Assembly: GCF_018860805.1 (NCBI RefSeq)
Contig: NZ_JAHKQR010000011.1
Coordinates: 533,647 to 597,646 of the forward strand
DNA: 64,000 bases
Origin: Aestuariibacter sp. A3R04
GTDB lineage: Bacteria > Pseudomonadota > Gammaproteobacteria > Enterobacterales > Alteromonadaceae
Direction: 5' to 3'
Part shown: piece after piece, positions 26,007 to 35,238 of the stretch
Numbering within the stretch: position 1 is the stretch's first letter
Layout: every line of letters starts with the position of its first letter
The notes under the pieces: generated by a model
What the model was told of the DNA's origin: nothing
Database searches by the model: none
The model's input: the letters and a program-made list of their open reading frames with translations, nothing else
Program-made: the position numbers and the translations under genes

Positions 26007-28532
26007 ATGGGTACGGCGTATAATTTGGCTTGGCGATTGTTCAAGCACGAGGCTAAACGCGGCGAGTTGACCATCATTTTACTGGCTATCGTGCTGTCTG
26101 TTGCGTCTGTATTGTCGTTGTCATTGTTCAGTGAAAGATTGCAAGGCGCTTTGACGGAGCGCTCTGCCAGTTTTATGGCAGCAGATAGCCAGTTGCGTTC
26201 GTCTCAACCCATCAATCCCGAGTGGCTGGCGACAGCACGTGAACAAAACCTGGGCACTGCTGAGCAGGTATCAATGCGTTCTATGGCCTTTGGCGACGAG
26301 AAAATGTCGTTGGTAGATTTACGGGCAGTGAATGCGCAATATCCGTTAAAAGGCACAATAAAAGTTGCCACAACCCCATTTGGCGAGGCGACCAGTACTG
26401 CACAATTGCCAGCGCCCGGAGAAGCCTGGCTGGATTCTCGACTTTTTCAGCTATTGGACGTTAGTGTTGGCGATACTGTGTATATTGGCGATATTGCCTT
26501 AACTATTACAAGCGTACTGTCGGAAATCCCCGATGCGGGCTTCAGTGTGTTTAATTCAGATCCCATTGTACTGATGCGAAAAGCAGACCTGGACGCAGCT
26601 AATATTACGGGGCCGGGAAGCCGTGTGACTTACAAGGCATACTTTACCGGGGACAATCATGCTCTTGACGCCTATTTTAACTGGTTACGACCGAATTTAG
26701 ATGATGAAATTCACCGTTGGCGAGCTGTGGGCGACGACGACTCTCCTATTGGCCGTTCCGTTGCCCGGGCAGGCCGGTATTTTCTGTTGGCGAGCTTGCT
26801 GGCTATAATTCTTGCTGCCGTGTCTATTGCCGTGGCGGCCCAGCGATACAGCCAGCGACATTTCGATCCTGTTGCCATTATGAAAACACTGGGAGCGAGC
26901 AAAACTACTATCCAGCGCATCTATGCCCTGCAGATTTGTTTCATTGCCACAGTGGGGATTTTTCTCGGCGTCGTTGCTGGATTTATTATTCAGCAGGTAG
27001 TGGTGATTGCGCTGGCTGGTACTGTTGACGTAGCCCTTGATGTGTGGTACTGGCGGCCTGTTATTATAGCGGTATTAACCGGTGTCATCTGTGCACTTCT
27101 ATTTTCTCTATATCCCTTGTTAAGGCTATTTTCTGTACCGCCGTTGCGGGTGCTTCGGCGTGATATGGATGCTAAGCTTAGTGCCAAGAGCCTGCAGTTT
27201 TTTGCTGCCGGTGGTGCCATTTTCTGCCTCATGTGGATGTACAGCCAGGATTTAAAAATCAGCGCAATTCTATTTGCATCTGGCTGTGCCTTAGTTGCCG
27301 GACTGTTGTTGGTGACGCTGGGGCTCATTCGGTTGGGACGCAGGCTCGGCAGCGGCTCCATGGGTGCCCGACAACTCGCATGGGCAAGGATACGGCGCCG
27401 AGCCATGGACAACAGTGTTCAGCTCATTAGTTTTTCTATCACGTTGCTGCTCTTATTGATTGTACTGGTCATGCGCAACGATATGGTGTCTCAGTGGCGA
27501 GCACAGTTGCCCGCCGGCACGCCAAATTACTTTCTCATTAACATCACGGAGCAACAAAAACCCATACTTGAGAAACACTTCAACCAGGCTGATGTACAAA
27601 TGTCAGATTTCTATCCCGTGGTTCGCGGTCGGTTTGTTGCTGTTAATGACGAACGGGTAAATACGGAAGTGACAAAAGAAGACGCGTCCCGCAAGGATGA
27701 GGGCAGAGACGGGTTGGGACGGGAAGCCAATTTAACCTGGAGTGACACATTACAGCCTGGCAATGAAATTACCGCAGGTACCTGGCAGGGTAACGACGCC
27801 ACGGCTCCGAAAGACGGTATCTATCCGGTATCAGTAGAAGAACAGATAGCCGAGCGGCTGGATATTTTTCTTGGTGATGAACTCACCTTTAATATTGGTA
27901 GCGAAGTGATAAAGGCAAGAGTAACGAGTTTGCGAAAAGTTGACTGGCAAACCATGCAACCCAATTTTTTCTTTGTGCTGTCGCCTGCTGCCATGACGGC
28001 ATTTTCACCCACGTATATAACCAGTTTTCATCTGCCGACCGAGCGTAAAGCTGAATTAACTAATTTACTGCAACCCTTTCCGTCCGCCACCTTATTTGAT
28101 GTTGATGCGCGTATTAACCAACTGCGAGATATTGTCGATCAGGTGTCGCTGGCAGTGGAGTTTATCCTCGTTTTGGTCTTAGCGGCAGGGGCGCTGGTGT
28201 TGATTGCACAAGTTCAGGCGTCTATGGATGAAAGGCAACAAGAACTGGCAATTCTCCGGACCCTGGGTGCAAGAGGTTCCCTAATTCGGTTGAGTGTTGT
28301 GTATGAGTTTATCATTATTGGTACTGTGGCCGGATTTATGGCGGCGCTGGCAAACGAATTGAGCCTTTATCTATTGCAAACCGAGGTGTTCCAGATGGAA
28401 GCGTCTTTGCATCCGTTATACTGGATTATTGCGCCTGTGGCCGGCGCTGCTATGGTGGGGGGGCTGGGCGCTGTCGGATGTTGGCGATTGTTGTCGTTAA
28501 ACACCACCGCACTATTGCGAAAAATGGTGTGA
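26007..28532 (+). CDS. ybbP: FtsX-like ABC permease
   Basis: Large inner-membrane protein of 841 residues that partners YbbA. It has one helix at the N-terminus (about 21-43), a long periplasmic region, a helix cluster around 265-440, a second periplasmic region, and a final FtsX domain of helices near 715-835 (LAILRTLGARGSL and the matching IMKTLGASKTTI in the first half are FtsX marks). Members of this family do not use their helices as a channel so much as to move periplasmic domains. YbbAP has been linked to lysophospholipid or small-molecule release, consistent with its place beside tesA; the function remains open. Confidence 0.92.
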   Translation: MGTAYNLAWRLFKHEAKRGELTIILLAIVLSVASVLSLSLFSERLQGALTERSASFMAADSQLRSSQPINPEWLATAREQNLGTAEQVSMRSMAFGDEKMSLVDLRAVNAQYPLKGTIKVATTPFGEATSTAQLPAPGEAWLDSRLFQLLDVSVGDTVYIGDIALTITSVLSEIPDAGFSVFNSDPIVLMRKADLDAANITGPGSRVTYKAYFTGDNHALDAYFNWLRPNLDDEIHRWRAVGDDDSPIGRSVARAGRYFLLASLLAIILAAVSIAVAAQRYSQRHFDPVAIMKTLGASKTTIQRIYALQICFIATVGIFLGVVAGFIIQQVVVIALAGTVDVALDVWYWRPVIIAVLTGVICALLFSLYPLLRLFSVPPLRVLRRDMDAKLSAKSLQFFAAGGAIFCLMWMYSQDLKISAILFASGCALVAGLLLVTLGLIRLGRRLGSGSMGARQLAWARIRRRAMDNSVQLISFSITLLLLLIVLVMRNDMVSQWRAQLPAGTPNYFLINITEQQKPILEKHFNQADVQMSDFYPVVRGRFVAVNDERVNTEVTKEDASRKDEGRDGLGREANLTWSDTLQPGNEITAGTWQGNDATAPKDGIYPVSVEEQIAERLDIFLGDELTFNIGSEVIKARVTSLRKVDWQTMQPNFFFVLSPAAMTAFSPTYITSFHLPTERKAELTNLLQPFPSATLFDVDARINQLRDIVDQVSLAVEFILVLVLAAGALVLIAQVQASMDERQQELAILRTLGARGSLIRLSVVYEFIIIGTVAGFMAALANELSLYLLQTEVFQMEASLHPLYWIIAPVAGAAMVGGLGAVGCWRLLSLNTTALLRKMV

Positions 28533-28545
28533 CAATGGCTGGCCC

Positions 28546-29445
28546 TTAGTTCGGGTACAGATTGTTTAGCGCCTGTTCGAGGGTAGGGTATTGGAATGCA
28601 AATCCACCTTCTAATAAGCGCTCCGGGAGTACCCGTTGCCCAGTTACTACCAAATCCGCAGCCTCTCCCATTAGCAACTCAAGTACAAAGGCCGGTATGG
28701 TGAACAACGCCGGCCTATGTAATGTGCGAGCGAGCTTGCCGGTAAAAGCCCCGTTGGTTTCAGGGTTGGGCGCGGTAAGGTTATAGGCGCCATCACACTT
28801 GCTGTTGTGTAGCAGGTGGATAATTCCACTCACCATATCGTCAATGTGGATCCATGAAAGGTATTGCTGTCCGCTTGCTATTTTGCCACCCACGCCAAGT
28901 TTTACTGGCAATGCCATCTTGGGCAGTGCGCCGCGATCTTTATCCAGCACCACCCCGGTGCGTAACAGACAAACCCGCACCTTATCACTCGCCGCTTTCA
29001 TGGCAATGTTTTCCCAGCGGCTGCAGACAGTATGGGTAAATTCGTCGTGAATAGTGAAATTGCACTCTGTAACAGGCTTGTCTCCCTGCCTGCCGTAATA
29101 ACCAATCGCTGAACCTGAAATGAAAACCCCCGGGGGGAAACTGCACTGGTTTATGCGTTCAACCAGTTGCTCGGTTAAGGCCCATCGACTGTCACATATT
29201 CTGTGTTTTTGCAGCGATGTCCACCGCTTGTCTGCAATCGGTTCGCCGGCAAGGTTTACAACCGCATCGAAGTCGCAAAAATCAGGTACATCATGGAGCC
29301 CGGAGATGATGTTAACGTTCGCAGGAAGTTTGCGTCTGGCTTTTTCCGGTGACCGAGAAAGTACTGTAAAGTGACTTTCACCATTCAGCTTAGCAATAAG
29401 GCGAGTGCCAATAAGGCCCGTGCCGCCGGTGAGCAGTATATTCAA
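28546..29445 (-). CDS. yfcH: TIGR01777-type NAD(P)-dependent epimerase/dehydratase-like protein
   Basis: Extended short-chain dehydrogenase of 299 residues. The dinucleotide loop LTGGTGLIGTRL is at the N-terminus, the GEPIADKRW segment is diagnostic for this subgroup, and SGSAIGYYG holds the Tyr of the active site. It is cytosolic and of unknown substrate. The gene follows folX on the same strand with nine bases between, exactly the folX-yfcH pairing known in E. coli, so a link to pterin metabolism is possible but unproven. Confidence 0.9.
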   Translation of the reverse strand: MNILLTGGTGLIGTRLIAKLNGESHFTVLSRSPEKARRKLPANVNIISGLHDVPDFCDFDAVVNLAGEPIADKRWTSLQKHRICDSRWALTEQLVERINQCSFPPGVFISGSAIGYYGRQGDKPVTECNFTIHDEFTHTVCSRWENIAMKAASDKVRVCLLRTGVVLDKDRGALPKMALPVKLGVGGKIASGQQYLSWIHIDDMVSGIIHLLHNSKCDGAYNLTAPNPETNGAFTGKLARTLHRPALFTIPAFVLELLMGEAADLVVTGQRVLPERLLEGGFAFQYPTLEQALNNLYPN

Positions 29446-29454
29446 GTGACCCTC

Positions 29455-29820
29455 TTAGCCCTTCGTGCAGGACAGTGTTAGTGAAACAGAATCAGAAAAC
29501 CTAAGTGCGTGGGGTTTGTCTACTTCCACTTCGGCAAACGTTACCCAATCGTGTTCAGCCGCAATGGCCAGCACATCTGCCGTTAATTTCTCCAACAACG
29601 AGAAGCGATTGTCTTCAACTAATTTTATAATAGCCTTTGTGACAGTTTTATAGTTGAGTGCATCCTGCATATTGTCGGTATCAGTTGCTCTGGCAGCGTC
29701 GTAATGCATTTTGACATTTACAACTACATCTTGCTTATTGCGAATTTCGTCTTCGTTAATGCCAATATAAGTACGCAGGCGAAGGTTTTTTATACGGATG
29801 GTGGCTTGATTTAACGTCAT
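29455..29820 (-). CDS. folX: Dihydroneopterin triphosphate 2'-epimerase
   Basis: Small T-fold enzyme of about 121 residues that epimerises dihydroneopterin triphosphate, related to the aldolase Fol[18 protein letters not shown] and [13 protein letters not shown], ending with the [18 protein letters not shown] segment, match FolX closely. ATG 29820 follows GAGAAAAGAA; the ATG at 29832 has no such site. First gene of the folX-yfcH pair. Divergent from the AI-2E permease gene at 29906, with an 85-base promoter space. Confidence 0.93.
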   Translation of the reverse strand: MTLNQATIRIKNLRLRTYIGINEDEIRNKQDVVVNVKMHYDAARATDTDNMQDALNYKTVTKAIIKLVEDNRFSLLEKLTADVLAIAAEHDWVTFAEVEVDKPHALRFSDSVSLTLSCTKG

Positions 29821-29905
29821 TTCTTTTCTCATTATTTTCAGTATATCTATCAGCAGTATAATTTGTTAATTTGATAGCAGAAACCGAACATTACATAAGT
29901 ATTCT

Positions 29906-30946
29906 ATGGAAATAAGATCTCCCACAGCGAAAGCCATGATGGTATTGGCTTGCCTTGTGGTTGTGTTTGCCGGCATTAAAGCTGCGAGCGCGATCATGGT
30001 GCCATTTTTTCTCTCGGTGTTTATCGCCATTGCGTGTAGTCCTGTTATCAACTGGGCCACGGCACGACGAATTCCGCGATGGGCCTCTATTACATTAGTA
30101 ATACTGCTTATTTTGGTTTTTGGTTTTCTGCTGGCAGGCCTTGTAGGGCAATCATTAACTGATTTTAAGGAAAACCTGCCTCAATACCGGGAAAAACTCG
30201 ACAACGAATTTGCCTGGGTCATTGATAAACTGGCTACCTTTAACATTCACGTCAATCGGGAATTGTTTACCCAGCATTTCGACCCGGGTATGGCTATGTC
30301 GGTGGCAACCAATTTTTTAAGCGGTATGGGCGGGGCGTTATCGAATCTGTTTCTCATCTTGCTCACGGTGATTTTTATGTTGTTTGAGGCCGACAGTATG
30401 CCATCTCGTTTGCATACCGCGTTAGCTGATCCAGAGATGAAAATGAAGCACATCGATCGCTTCATTCAGTCGGTGAACAGCTATCTGGCCATCAAAACCG
30501 TTGTGAGCCTGGGTACGGGGCTTATCATTGGTGTCTGGCTTTATGTGCTCGGTGTCGATCACTTTCTTTTATGGGGTGTACTGGCCTTTCTACTCAACTA
30601 TATTCCCAATATTGGTTCTATTATCGCTGCGGTTCCCGCCGTGCTTATTGCCTTAGTGCAATATGGTGTTGGCACCGCCGGGTTAGTTGCCTTGGGCTTT
30701 GTGATGGTTAACACCGTTATGGGCAACATGGTCGAACCCAGGTTAATGGGGCGGGGCATGGGCTTATCAACGCTGGTGGTTTTTCTGTCTTTGGTATTCT
30801 GGGGGTGGTTACTCGGCAGTGTGGGGATGTTGTTGTCCGTACCATTGACTATGGTCGTCAAAATAGCGTTGGAATCTCGTGAAGAAAGCCAGTGGCTTGC
30901 GGTGTTGTTGTCCAGTAATGCGGGTCAGGGCAAACAAAGTAATTAG
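29906..30946 (+). CDS. AI-2E family transporter / permease
   Basis: Inner-membrane protein of 346 residues with about seven or eight hydrophobic segments (roughly 10-65 in two or three helices, then 155-180 and four at 215-335). It has the LLNYIPNIGSIIAAVPAVLIALVQYG and NTVMGNMVEPRLMGRGMGLSTLVVFLSLVFWGWLLG signatures of the family once named after AI-2 export (TqsA/YdiK/PerM). Many members are Na+/H+ antiporters instead, so AI-2 transport should not be assumed. The gene is apparently single, divergent from folX and convergent with the histidine kinase gene. Confidence 0.9.
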   Translation: MEIRSPTAKAMMVLACLVVVFAGIKAASAIMVPFFLSVFIAIACSPVINWATARRIPRWASITLVILLILVFGFLLAGLVGQSLTDFKENLPQYREKLDNEFAWVIDKLATFNIHVNRELFTQHFDPGMAMSVATNFLSGMGGALSNLFLILLTVIFMLFEADSMPSRLHTALADPEMKMKHIDRFIQSVNSYLAIKTVVSLGTGLIIGVWLYVLGVDHFLLWGVLAFLLNYIPNIGSIIAAVPAVLIALVQYGVGTAGLVALGFVMVNTVMGNMVEPRLMGRGMGLSTLVVFLSLVFWGWLLGSVGMLLSVPLTMVVKIALESREESQWLAVLLSSNAGQGKQSN

Positions 30947-30995
30947 TTTCAGTGACGGGCGTAACATTGTTTATGGTTGCTGAATGAGTTTAAAT

Positions 30996-32327
30996 TCACT
31001 GGGTTACTGGAAAGGACAATATGACTTTTGCGCCGCCGAGTGGGCTGTTTTCAATTTCTAGCCGGCCTTCATAAATAGCAACTAAATCAGATACGACTGC
31101 CATGCCGATCCCCTGACCTTCGATATAGGTATCCAGCCGTTTTCCCCGTTCAAGTAGCACAGATTTTTGTGCATGGGGAATACCGGGGCCGTCATCCTCT
31201 ACGATAATTTGATGCCATTCCCCTTCTTGTTTCAGCGTTAGCTGTACGATGCCGTTCGCGGCTTTGCACGCATTGTCCAGCAGGTTTCCCAGCATTTCCA
31301 TCAGGTCTGTTTCATCGCCGCGGAGCTCACATGTATCGAGTACTTCCAAGGCAAACTGAAGGTTTCGCTCCCGGTGGACCTTTTTCATGGCGCTGATCAG
31401 TTTCTTGCCGAGAGGCTCTACATCTACCTTTGCCTGCCATCCGGATTTGGCCGCTGCGGATCGTTTTAGTTGCCGCCGGATTATATTGTCTATTTGCTGA
31501 AGTGCTTCCGAGGTTTCATCGGGCAGTGCCGGTGAGCCCATTGCTACGGCAAGAGGAGTTTTAAGAGAGTGGGCAAGATCGCCTAAACTGTTTTTGTAGC
31601 GACTGCGTTGTTCAGCTTCCACGTCAATCAAGCGATTAATACTGTTTTTTAAAGGAATAAATTCTACCGGATAACGTTGGCTGAGGTGTGGTTGCCGGCC
31701 ATTGGCGGTGCGGCTAATTTCACTGATTAGTTGTCTCACAGGATTGAGAACCACGTTGATACCTACCAGAAGTAAGATCAGCAGGCCTACGGCCAACATG
31801 GCCAGCCACTGCCATAACGTATGCAGATAGGCTTCACGTTCAAGATTAAACTCGGTTTTGTCATTGATAATGTAAAAATGCACGGGCTCAAAATCACGTT
31901 CCGAGGCAAATTCAGCGGTAAACGCGTAGGTAAAATAACTTGAAAGCCGTTCTATACTTCCCTCTTCAGTAAGTAAAAAGCGCTCTTCTCCGACAGTTGC
32001 TGGTGCGGGGGGCTGATTTATCGTATTGTGAAGTGCAGAGGCCGATTTCCACACAATTTCGCCTCTGAACACGATTAATCCAATATAACCGGAATCGGGA
32101 AGGTTAAGCTGCTCTTCATAAAGTAATTCCGGCATGTAGGGTACGTCGCCATCCAGTTCGAAAGCTGATACCAGCGCCAGGTTCATCAGTTTGAGTTCGT
32201 TGTGTTTAGCCTGTGTCAGGCTTTCGGTAAAGGCTTTGTCGAGAGTGAAAACGCTAAAAGGAATAAAAAGTGCCAGCGCGATAAACGCAACCAGTAAACT
32301 TCGAAGTTTTAGCGACAGGTTTTTCAT
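30996..32327 (-). CDS. PhoQ-like sensor histidine kinase
   Basis: Inner-membrane kinase of 443 residues that senses a periplasmic signal and phosphorylates the regulator encoded just ahead. It has a helix at about 12-32, a periplasmic domain of about 140 residues, a helix near 175-195, a HAMP region, the phosphoacceptor H in LGDLAHSLKTPL, an N box GNLLDNACKAA, and G boxes VEDDGPGIP and GQGIGMAV. The periplasmic domain is rich in acidic residues, as in PhoQ, which senses divalent cations and cationic peptides. Its ATG overlaps the regulator stop by four bases. PhoQ is the closest recognisable relative, not a proven orthologue. Confidence 0.9.
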   Translation of the reverse strand: MKNLSLKLRSLLVAFIALALFIPFSVFTLDKAFTESLTQAKHNELKLMNLALVSAFELDGDVPYMPELLYEEQLNLPDSGYIGLIVFRGEIVWKSASALHNTINQPPAPATVGEERFLLTEEGSIERLSSYFTYAFTAEFASERDFEPVHFYIINDKTEFNLEREAYLHTLWQWLAMLAVGLLILLLVGINVVLNPVRQLISEISRTANGRQPHLSQRYPVEFIPLKNSINRLIDVEAEQRSRYKNSLGDLAHSLKTPLAVAMGSPALPDETSEALQQIDNIIRRQLKRSAAAKSGWQAKVDVEPLGKKLISAMKKVHRERNLQFALEVLDTCELRGDETDLMEMLGNLLDNACKAANGIVQLTLKQEGEWHQIIVEDDGPGIPHAQKSVLLERGKRLDTYIEGQGIGMAVVSDLVAIYEGRLEIENSPLGGAKVILSFPVTQ

Positions 32328-32998
32328 AAATTGCGGTTTAGCCGGTAACCTCGCCCGCGCAGGGTTTCAATGGGTTTGAGATTACCCTCCGGGTCCAGCT
32401 TTTTTCTAAGTCGACCAACAAATACCTCAATGACGTTACTGTCGAGGTCGAAATCCTGATCGTAGATGTGCTCTGTAAGTTCTGTTTTTGATACCACCTT
32501 TTGCGGGTTGAGCATCAGGTATTCCATGACTTTGTATTCGTACGCGGTCAATTCCATGGGGCTGCCGTGTAACAATATTTCTTCTGAAACCGTATCTAAG
32601 CTGATAGGCCCAAACTGAATAGTCGGGTTCGCCTGACCGGATGCCCGTCGAATAAGAGCCTTGATTCTGGCCAAAAGCTCTTCGTTGTGAAATGGTTTAG
32701 TTAAGTAGTCATCGGCACCAGCATCCAGGCCTTCAACTTTTTCCTGCCATCGATCCCGTGCAGTGAGAATGAGTACCGGTGTGCGAATGTCGTTCTGTCG
32801 CGCTTTTCGTATAACGTCGAAGCCGTCAAGCAAAGGCAAACCAATATCCACGATAGCGGCATCGTAACTGTATTCCTGCAGTTGGAATAACGCGTTTTCA
32901 CCGTTGTCTGCCAAATCAACACTGTACCCGTGTTGTTGTAAAAACGTATCTAACTGCGTCAGCAGCCTGCTGTCATCTTCTGCTATAAGAATACGCAT
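32324..32998 (-). CDS. PhoP-like OmpR-family response regulator
   Basis: A 224-residue regulator: receiver domain with acidic EDD near residues 7-9, phosphoacceptor D51 in VDIGLPLLDG and K101 in LTKPF, then an OmpR-type winged helix ending ETLRGRGYRL. It takes phosphate from the overlapping kinase gene and controls transcription. Its start overlaps the stop of the PepSY gene (TAATG), giving a three-gene unit PepSY-regulator-kinase. Confidence 0.94.
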   Translation of the reverse strand: MRILIAEDDSRLLTQLDTFLQQHGYSVDLADNGENALFQLQEYSYDAAIVDIGLPLLDGFDVIRKARQNDIRTPVLILTARDRWQEKVEGLDAGADDYLTKPFHNEELLARIKALIRRASGQANPTIQFGPISLDTVSEEILLHGSPMELTAYEYKVMEYLMLNPQKVVSKTELTEHIYDQDFDLDSNVIEVFVGRLRKKLDPEGNLKPIETLRGRGYRLNRNL

Positions 32999-33276
32999 TA
33001 ATGTTGATTGTCCCTGTTAGTTGTTGGTTGTACCTGACCGGTTTGTCGGTCTACGTCTAGCATTACAACCCGGCCATTTTTTTTCAGCACTTTTACCCGA
33101 AATTTTGTATTAGTTTGCTCAATACGCAGCACCCGACCTTTGGTATGCTGTTGGGCCCGCGCTGCTGCCTGGGTTCTGTCTAAAGGTTGGGCATTGCGAT
33201 CCTGACGCGCCATTGCACCCTGGGAGAAAAATCCCAACGTTAGCAATATTACACACAGTGGCTTTAACAGTTTCAT
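32998..33276 (-). CDS. Small periplasmic PepSY-domain protein
   Basis: About 92 residues: a signal peptide (MKLLKPLCVILLTLGFFSQGAMA), a polar linker, and a PepSY-like unit (AAARAQQHTKGRVLRIEQTNTKFRVKVLKKNGRVVMLDVDRQTGQV). PepSY proteins often accompany PhoP/PhoQ-type systems and may tune the periplasmic sensor or inhibit peptidases. The start ATG 33276 gives a clean signal peptide; a TTG at 33291 is the alternative. First gene of the operon with the regulator and kinase. Partner role is inferred from gene order. Confidence 0.86.
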   Translation of the reverse strand: MKLLKPLCVILLTLGFFSQGAMARQDRNAQPLDRTQAAARAQQHTKGRVLRIEQTNTKFRVKVLKKNGRVVMLDVDRQTGQVQPTTNRDNQH

Positions 33277-33291
33277 ACAGATTCGTTTCAA

Positions 33292-33528
33292 TGCTCTTCA
33301 GGTGACTTTAGCGTGAATACACACAAGCGTTATCCTAGCATAGTCAACTGAAATGAACATTGGCTGAACCACGATTAAATAGGGATTAACGAGGCACATT
33401 TCCTATTTTTTTATCAAAAAGGGGCAGGGGGCCTTGATACATCGCGACCGGTTATCATCTCGATTATCCGAGTTGAGGTATCGTTGTGCAGCCCTACCTC
33501 CGGTGCAAAGTCTATGGAGCTTTAACGT
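33292..33528. other. Intergenic region, promoter space of the PepSY operon
   Basis: About 240 bases with no plausible gene on either strand. It should hold the promoter of the PepSY-regulator-kinase operon; I see no clear -35/-10 pair and no PhoP-box direct repeats. Confidence 0.4.
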
Positions 33529-33859
33529 TTAAGTGTTGAAATATGGGGAGAGACATAGAGGCTTATAAATTGTGGCAGCCTCTGCAGCAACACCTGCTAC
33601 GATGACAAGTACAAAACTTCGCAAAAACGTAAAGGCAATCATATCTAATGGGCCTAAATAGACCACTCCGTACGTGTCTGCGCGTTCAGCACTGTGATTA
33701 AACATGAGCCACAAGGGAGTAAACGTTTGTATTGCCCGGTGCCAAAAATAAAGCAGGAAGATATAGGTCAATCGCGATGAGCGCAGCATAAATGCACAGT
33801 AATGTTAGCGACAGCGGGTCAAGTAAAATTTGTAGTGGTGTTGGTATAATCCTTATCAA
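33529..33859 (-). pseudogene. Possible frameshifted small membrane protein gene
   Basis: Two overlapping minus-strand frames both look partly coding. One opens at TTG 33859 and reads a hydrophobic helix (LLDPLSLTLLCIYAALIAID) to a stop at 33698. The other runs to 33529 and carries TYGVVYLGPLDMIAFTFLRS followed by a second helix. Joined near 33700 they would give a two-helix protein of about 110 residues. Neither start has a good ribosome-binding site. It may be a decayed gene or chance hydrophobic frames; I do not recognise a family. The stretch 33860-33997 holds nothing I can support. Confidence 0.3.
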
Positions 33860-33997
33860 ACAGCACCAGTATGGAAAGTCAGGGAGGAAATGCTTGTAGA
33901 ATATCTAACGAATTAATAAGGATTTTGTAATTGCAGGAGAATGTGTAGCAGGAGTTTACCAAGGGAGGCATAGGTAATAGTCAGAATTAAATGCTTG

Positions 33998-34777
33998 TTA
34001 ATTAAAAAATAAAGCTAAATAGAGCCAATAGCTTTTGTCGTCCTGTATATAAAGAGTTGGTGTTGAAGCAGCTTTTAATCCAAATGGCTTTTGCGCTGTT
34101 ATTTGCATATATAGATTGGTAGCAGACTGCTGGTTATTCCCTGTCATCGTAATTTCGCATTTTTTTTGAATACAAGTGACCTGTAATAATTCTACTGAAG
34201 AATCATTTGTGTTGTTTAAGATAAAATCAGTAAGCACTTGTTCGGCTTGATAGCGCCACGCGAGATCATCTTCAAGGGAATTTTCAGCGCTAGCTTCGTT
34301 TAGCAGTGGACTTTCCGATACTATTTTGTCAAACATTAAATCGGCATAATCACCCAGGACTTCTTCCATGCGAGACTTCAGTTCTTCTTTATGTCTATCT
34401 TGCCATTCTTCTAATTCGCGCTGAGCGAGAGGAAAGTCCCTGCGTTTGTCTTGCAATGAGTCAGAGGGAACGTCTGTTTTTTCACCATAAGGTACTTCTT
34501 TTTTGGTTTCTGGTTTTTCGCCTAAAACTGCGACCCTGTCTTCCTTGTTAGATGGGCGGGGATCAGATGAAACAGTACTTGATGGATGATTAGTACGCTG
34601 CCCACTATTAGCTGGGTTTTTACGGACTAACTCAATGTCAATGTTCGACGGCGTTCGTTGGGTAGACGAATTGGATTTTAAATTGTGAGCTGTTTGATTT
34701 GTTGCCTGATGACTTCCTGTCAGATATCCGATTGCAAAAGCTAAAACTATTAAAAACATCGTTAAAACTTTATTCAT
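33998..34777 (-). CDS. Hypothetical membrane-anchored protein
   Basis: Orphan of 259 residues. Layout: an N-terminal helix (about residues 4-20, LTMFLIVLAFAIGYLTG) that can serve as an uncleaved anchor, a polar linker rich in Ser, Thr, Asn, Pro and Lys to about residue 105, a charged helix region (ELEEWQDRHKEELKSRMEEVLGDYA), and a C-terminal globular part with two cysteines in VTCIQKKCEI that may form a disulfide outside the cytoplasm. ATG 34777 has GGGAG seven bases ahead; the frame opens at 34795. I do not recognise the family and the neighbours give no clue. Confidence 0.75.
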   Translation of the reverse strand: MNKVLTMFLIVLAFAIGYLTGSHQATNQTAHNLKSNSSTQRTPSNIDIELVRKNPANSGQRTNHPSSTVSSDPRPSNKEDRVAVLGEKPETKKEVPYGEKTDVPSDSLQDKRRDFPLAQRELEEWQDRHKEELKSRMEEVLGDYADLMFDKIVSESPLLNEASAENSLEDDLAWRYQAEQVLTDFILNNTNDSSVELLQVTCIQKKCEITMTGNNQQSATNLYMQITAQKPFGLKAASTPTLYIQDDKSYWLYLALFFN

Positions 34778-34935
34778 ACTATCGCTCCCTGCCACTAGTA
34801 ACGTAACAAGATAAATGATTCGTTTTACTTTGCAAGGCGAATTATTTCCTTTATTTAGCTGCGAGAGTGGTCAGGGTTCCTAATTTGGCTTCGAGCTGTG
34901 TACGTCTGCTGCTCAAAGCCAATGGGAAAAGCAAG

Positions 34936-35238
34936 TTAGGGAAGGACTTTCTTATACGGTTTTACCACTACCGTTTCATACACACCGGCTTCTATGTATG
35001 GGTCGGCATCGGCCCAGTGTTGTGCAGCTTCGAGTGAATCAAATTCTGCCACCACCAGAGAACCGGTAAAACCGGCCGGGCCTGGATCTTCGCTATCAAT
35101 GGCGGGGAAGGGGCCTGCCACAAGTAAACGCCCTTCGTCTTTTAACGCATTTAGCCGCGCCAAATGTGCTGGGCGTGCAGACAGTCTTTTTTCCAGGCTG
35201 TTTGGGGTATCCGTTGCACAAATCATGTAATACATCAT
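34936..35238 (-). CDS. yciI: YciI family protein
   Basis: A 100-residue cytosolic protein of the YciI-like/ferredoxin-like dimer family, with [37 protein letters not shown] and [11 protein letters not shown]. The E. coli protein has unclear enzymatic activity. The ATG shares one base with the trpA stop (TAATG) and has AAGGAAGG inside the trpA end, so it is the last gene of the trp operon here and translationally coupled to trpA. In E. coli yciI sits in the wider trp-tonB neighbourhood, not in the operon itself. Confidence 0.92.
   Translation of the reverse strand: MMYYMICATDTPNSLEKRLSARPAHLARLNALKDEGRLLVAGPFPAIDSEDPGPAGFTGSLVVAEFDSLEAAQHWADADPYIEAGVYETVVVKPYKKVLP

Noticed and set aside
29906..30946. 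Quorum-sensing AI-2 exporter
   Set aside because: The family name is historical; no luxS or lsr gene lies nearby, so only the family label is kept.
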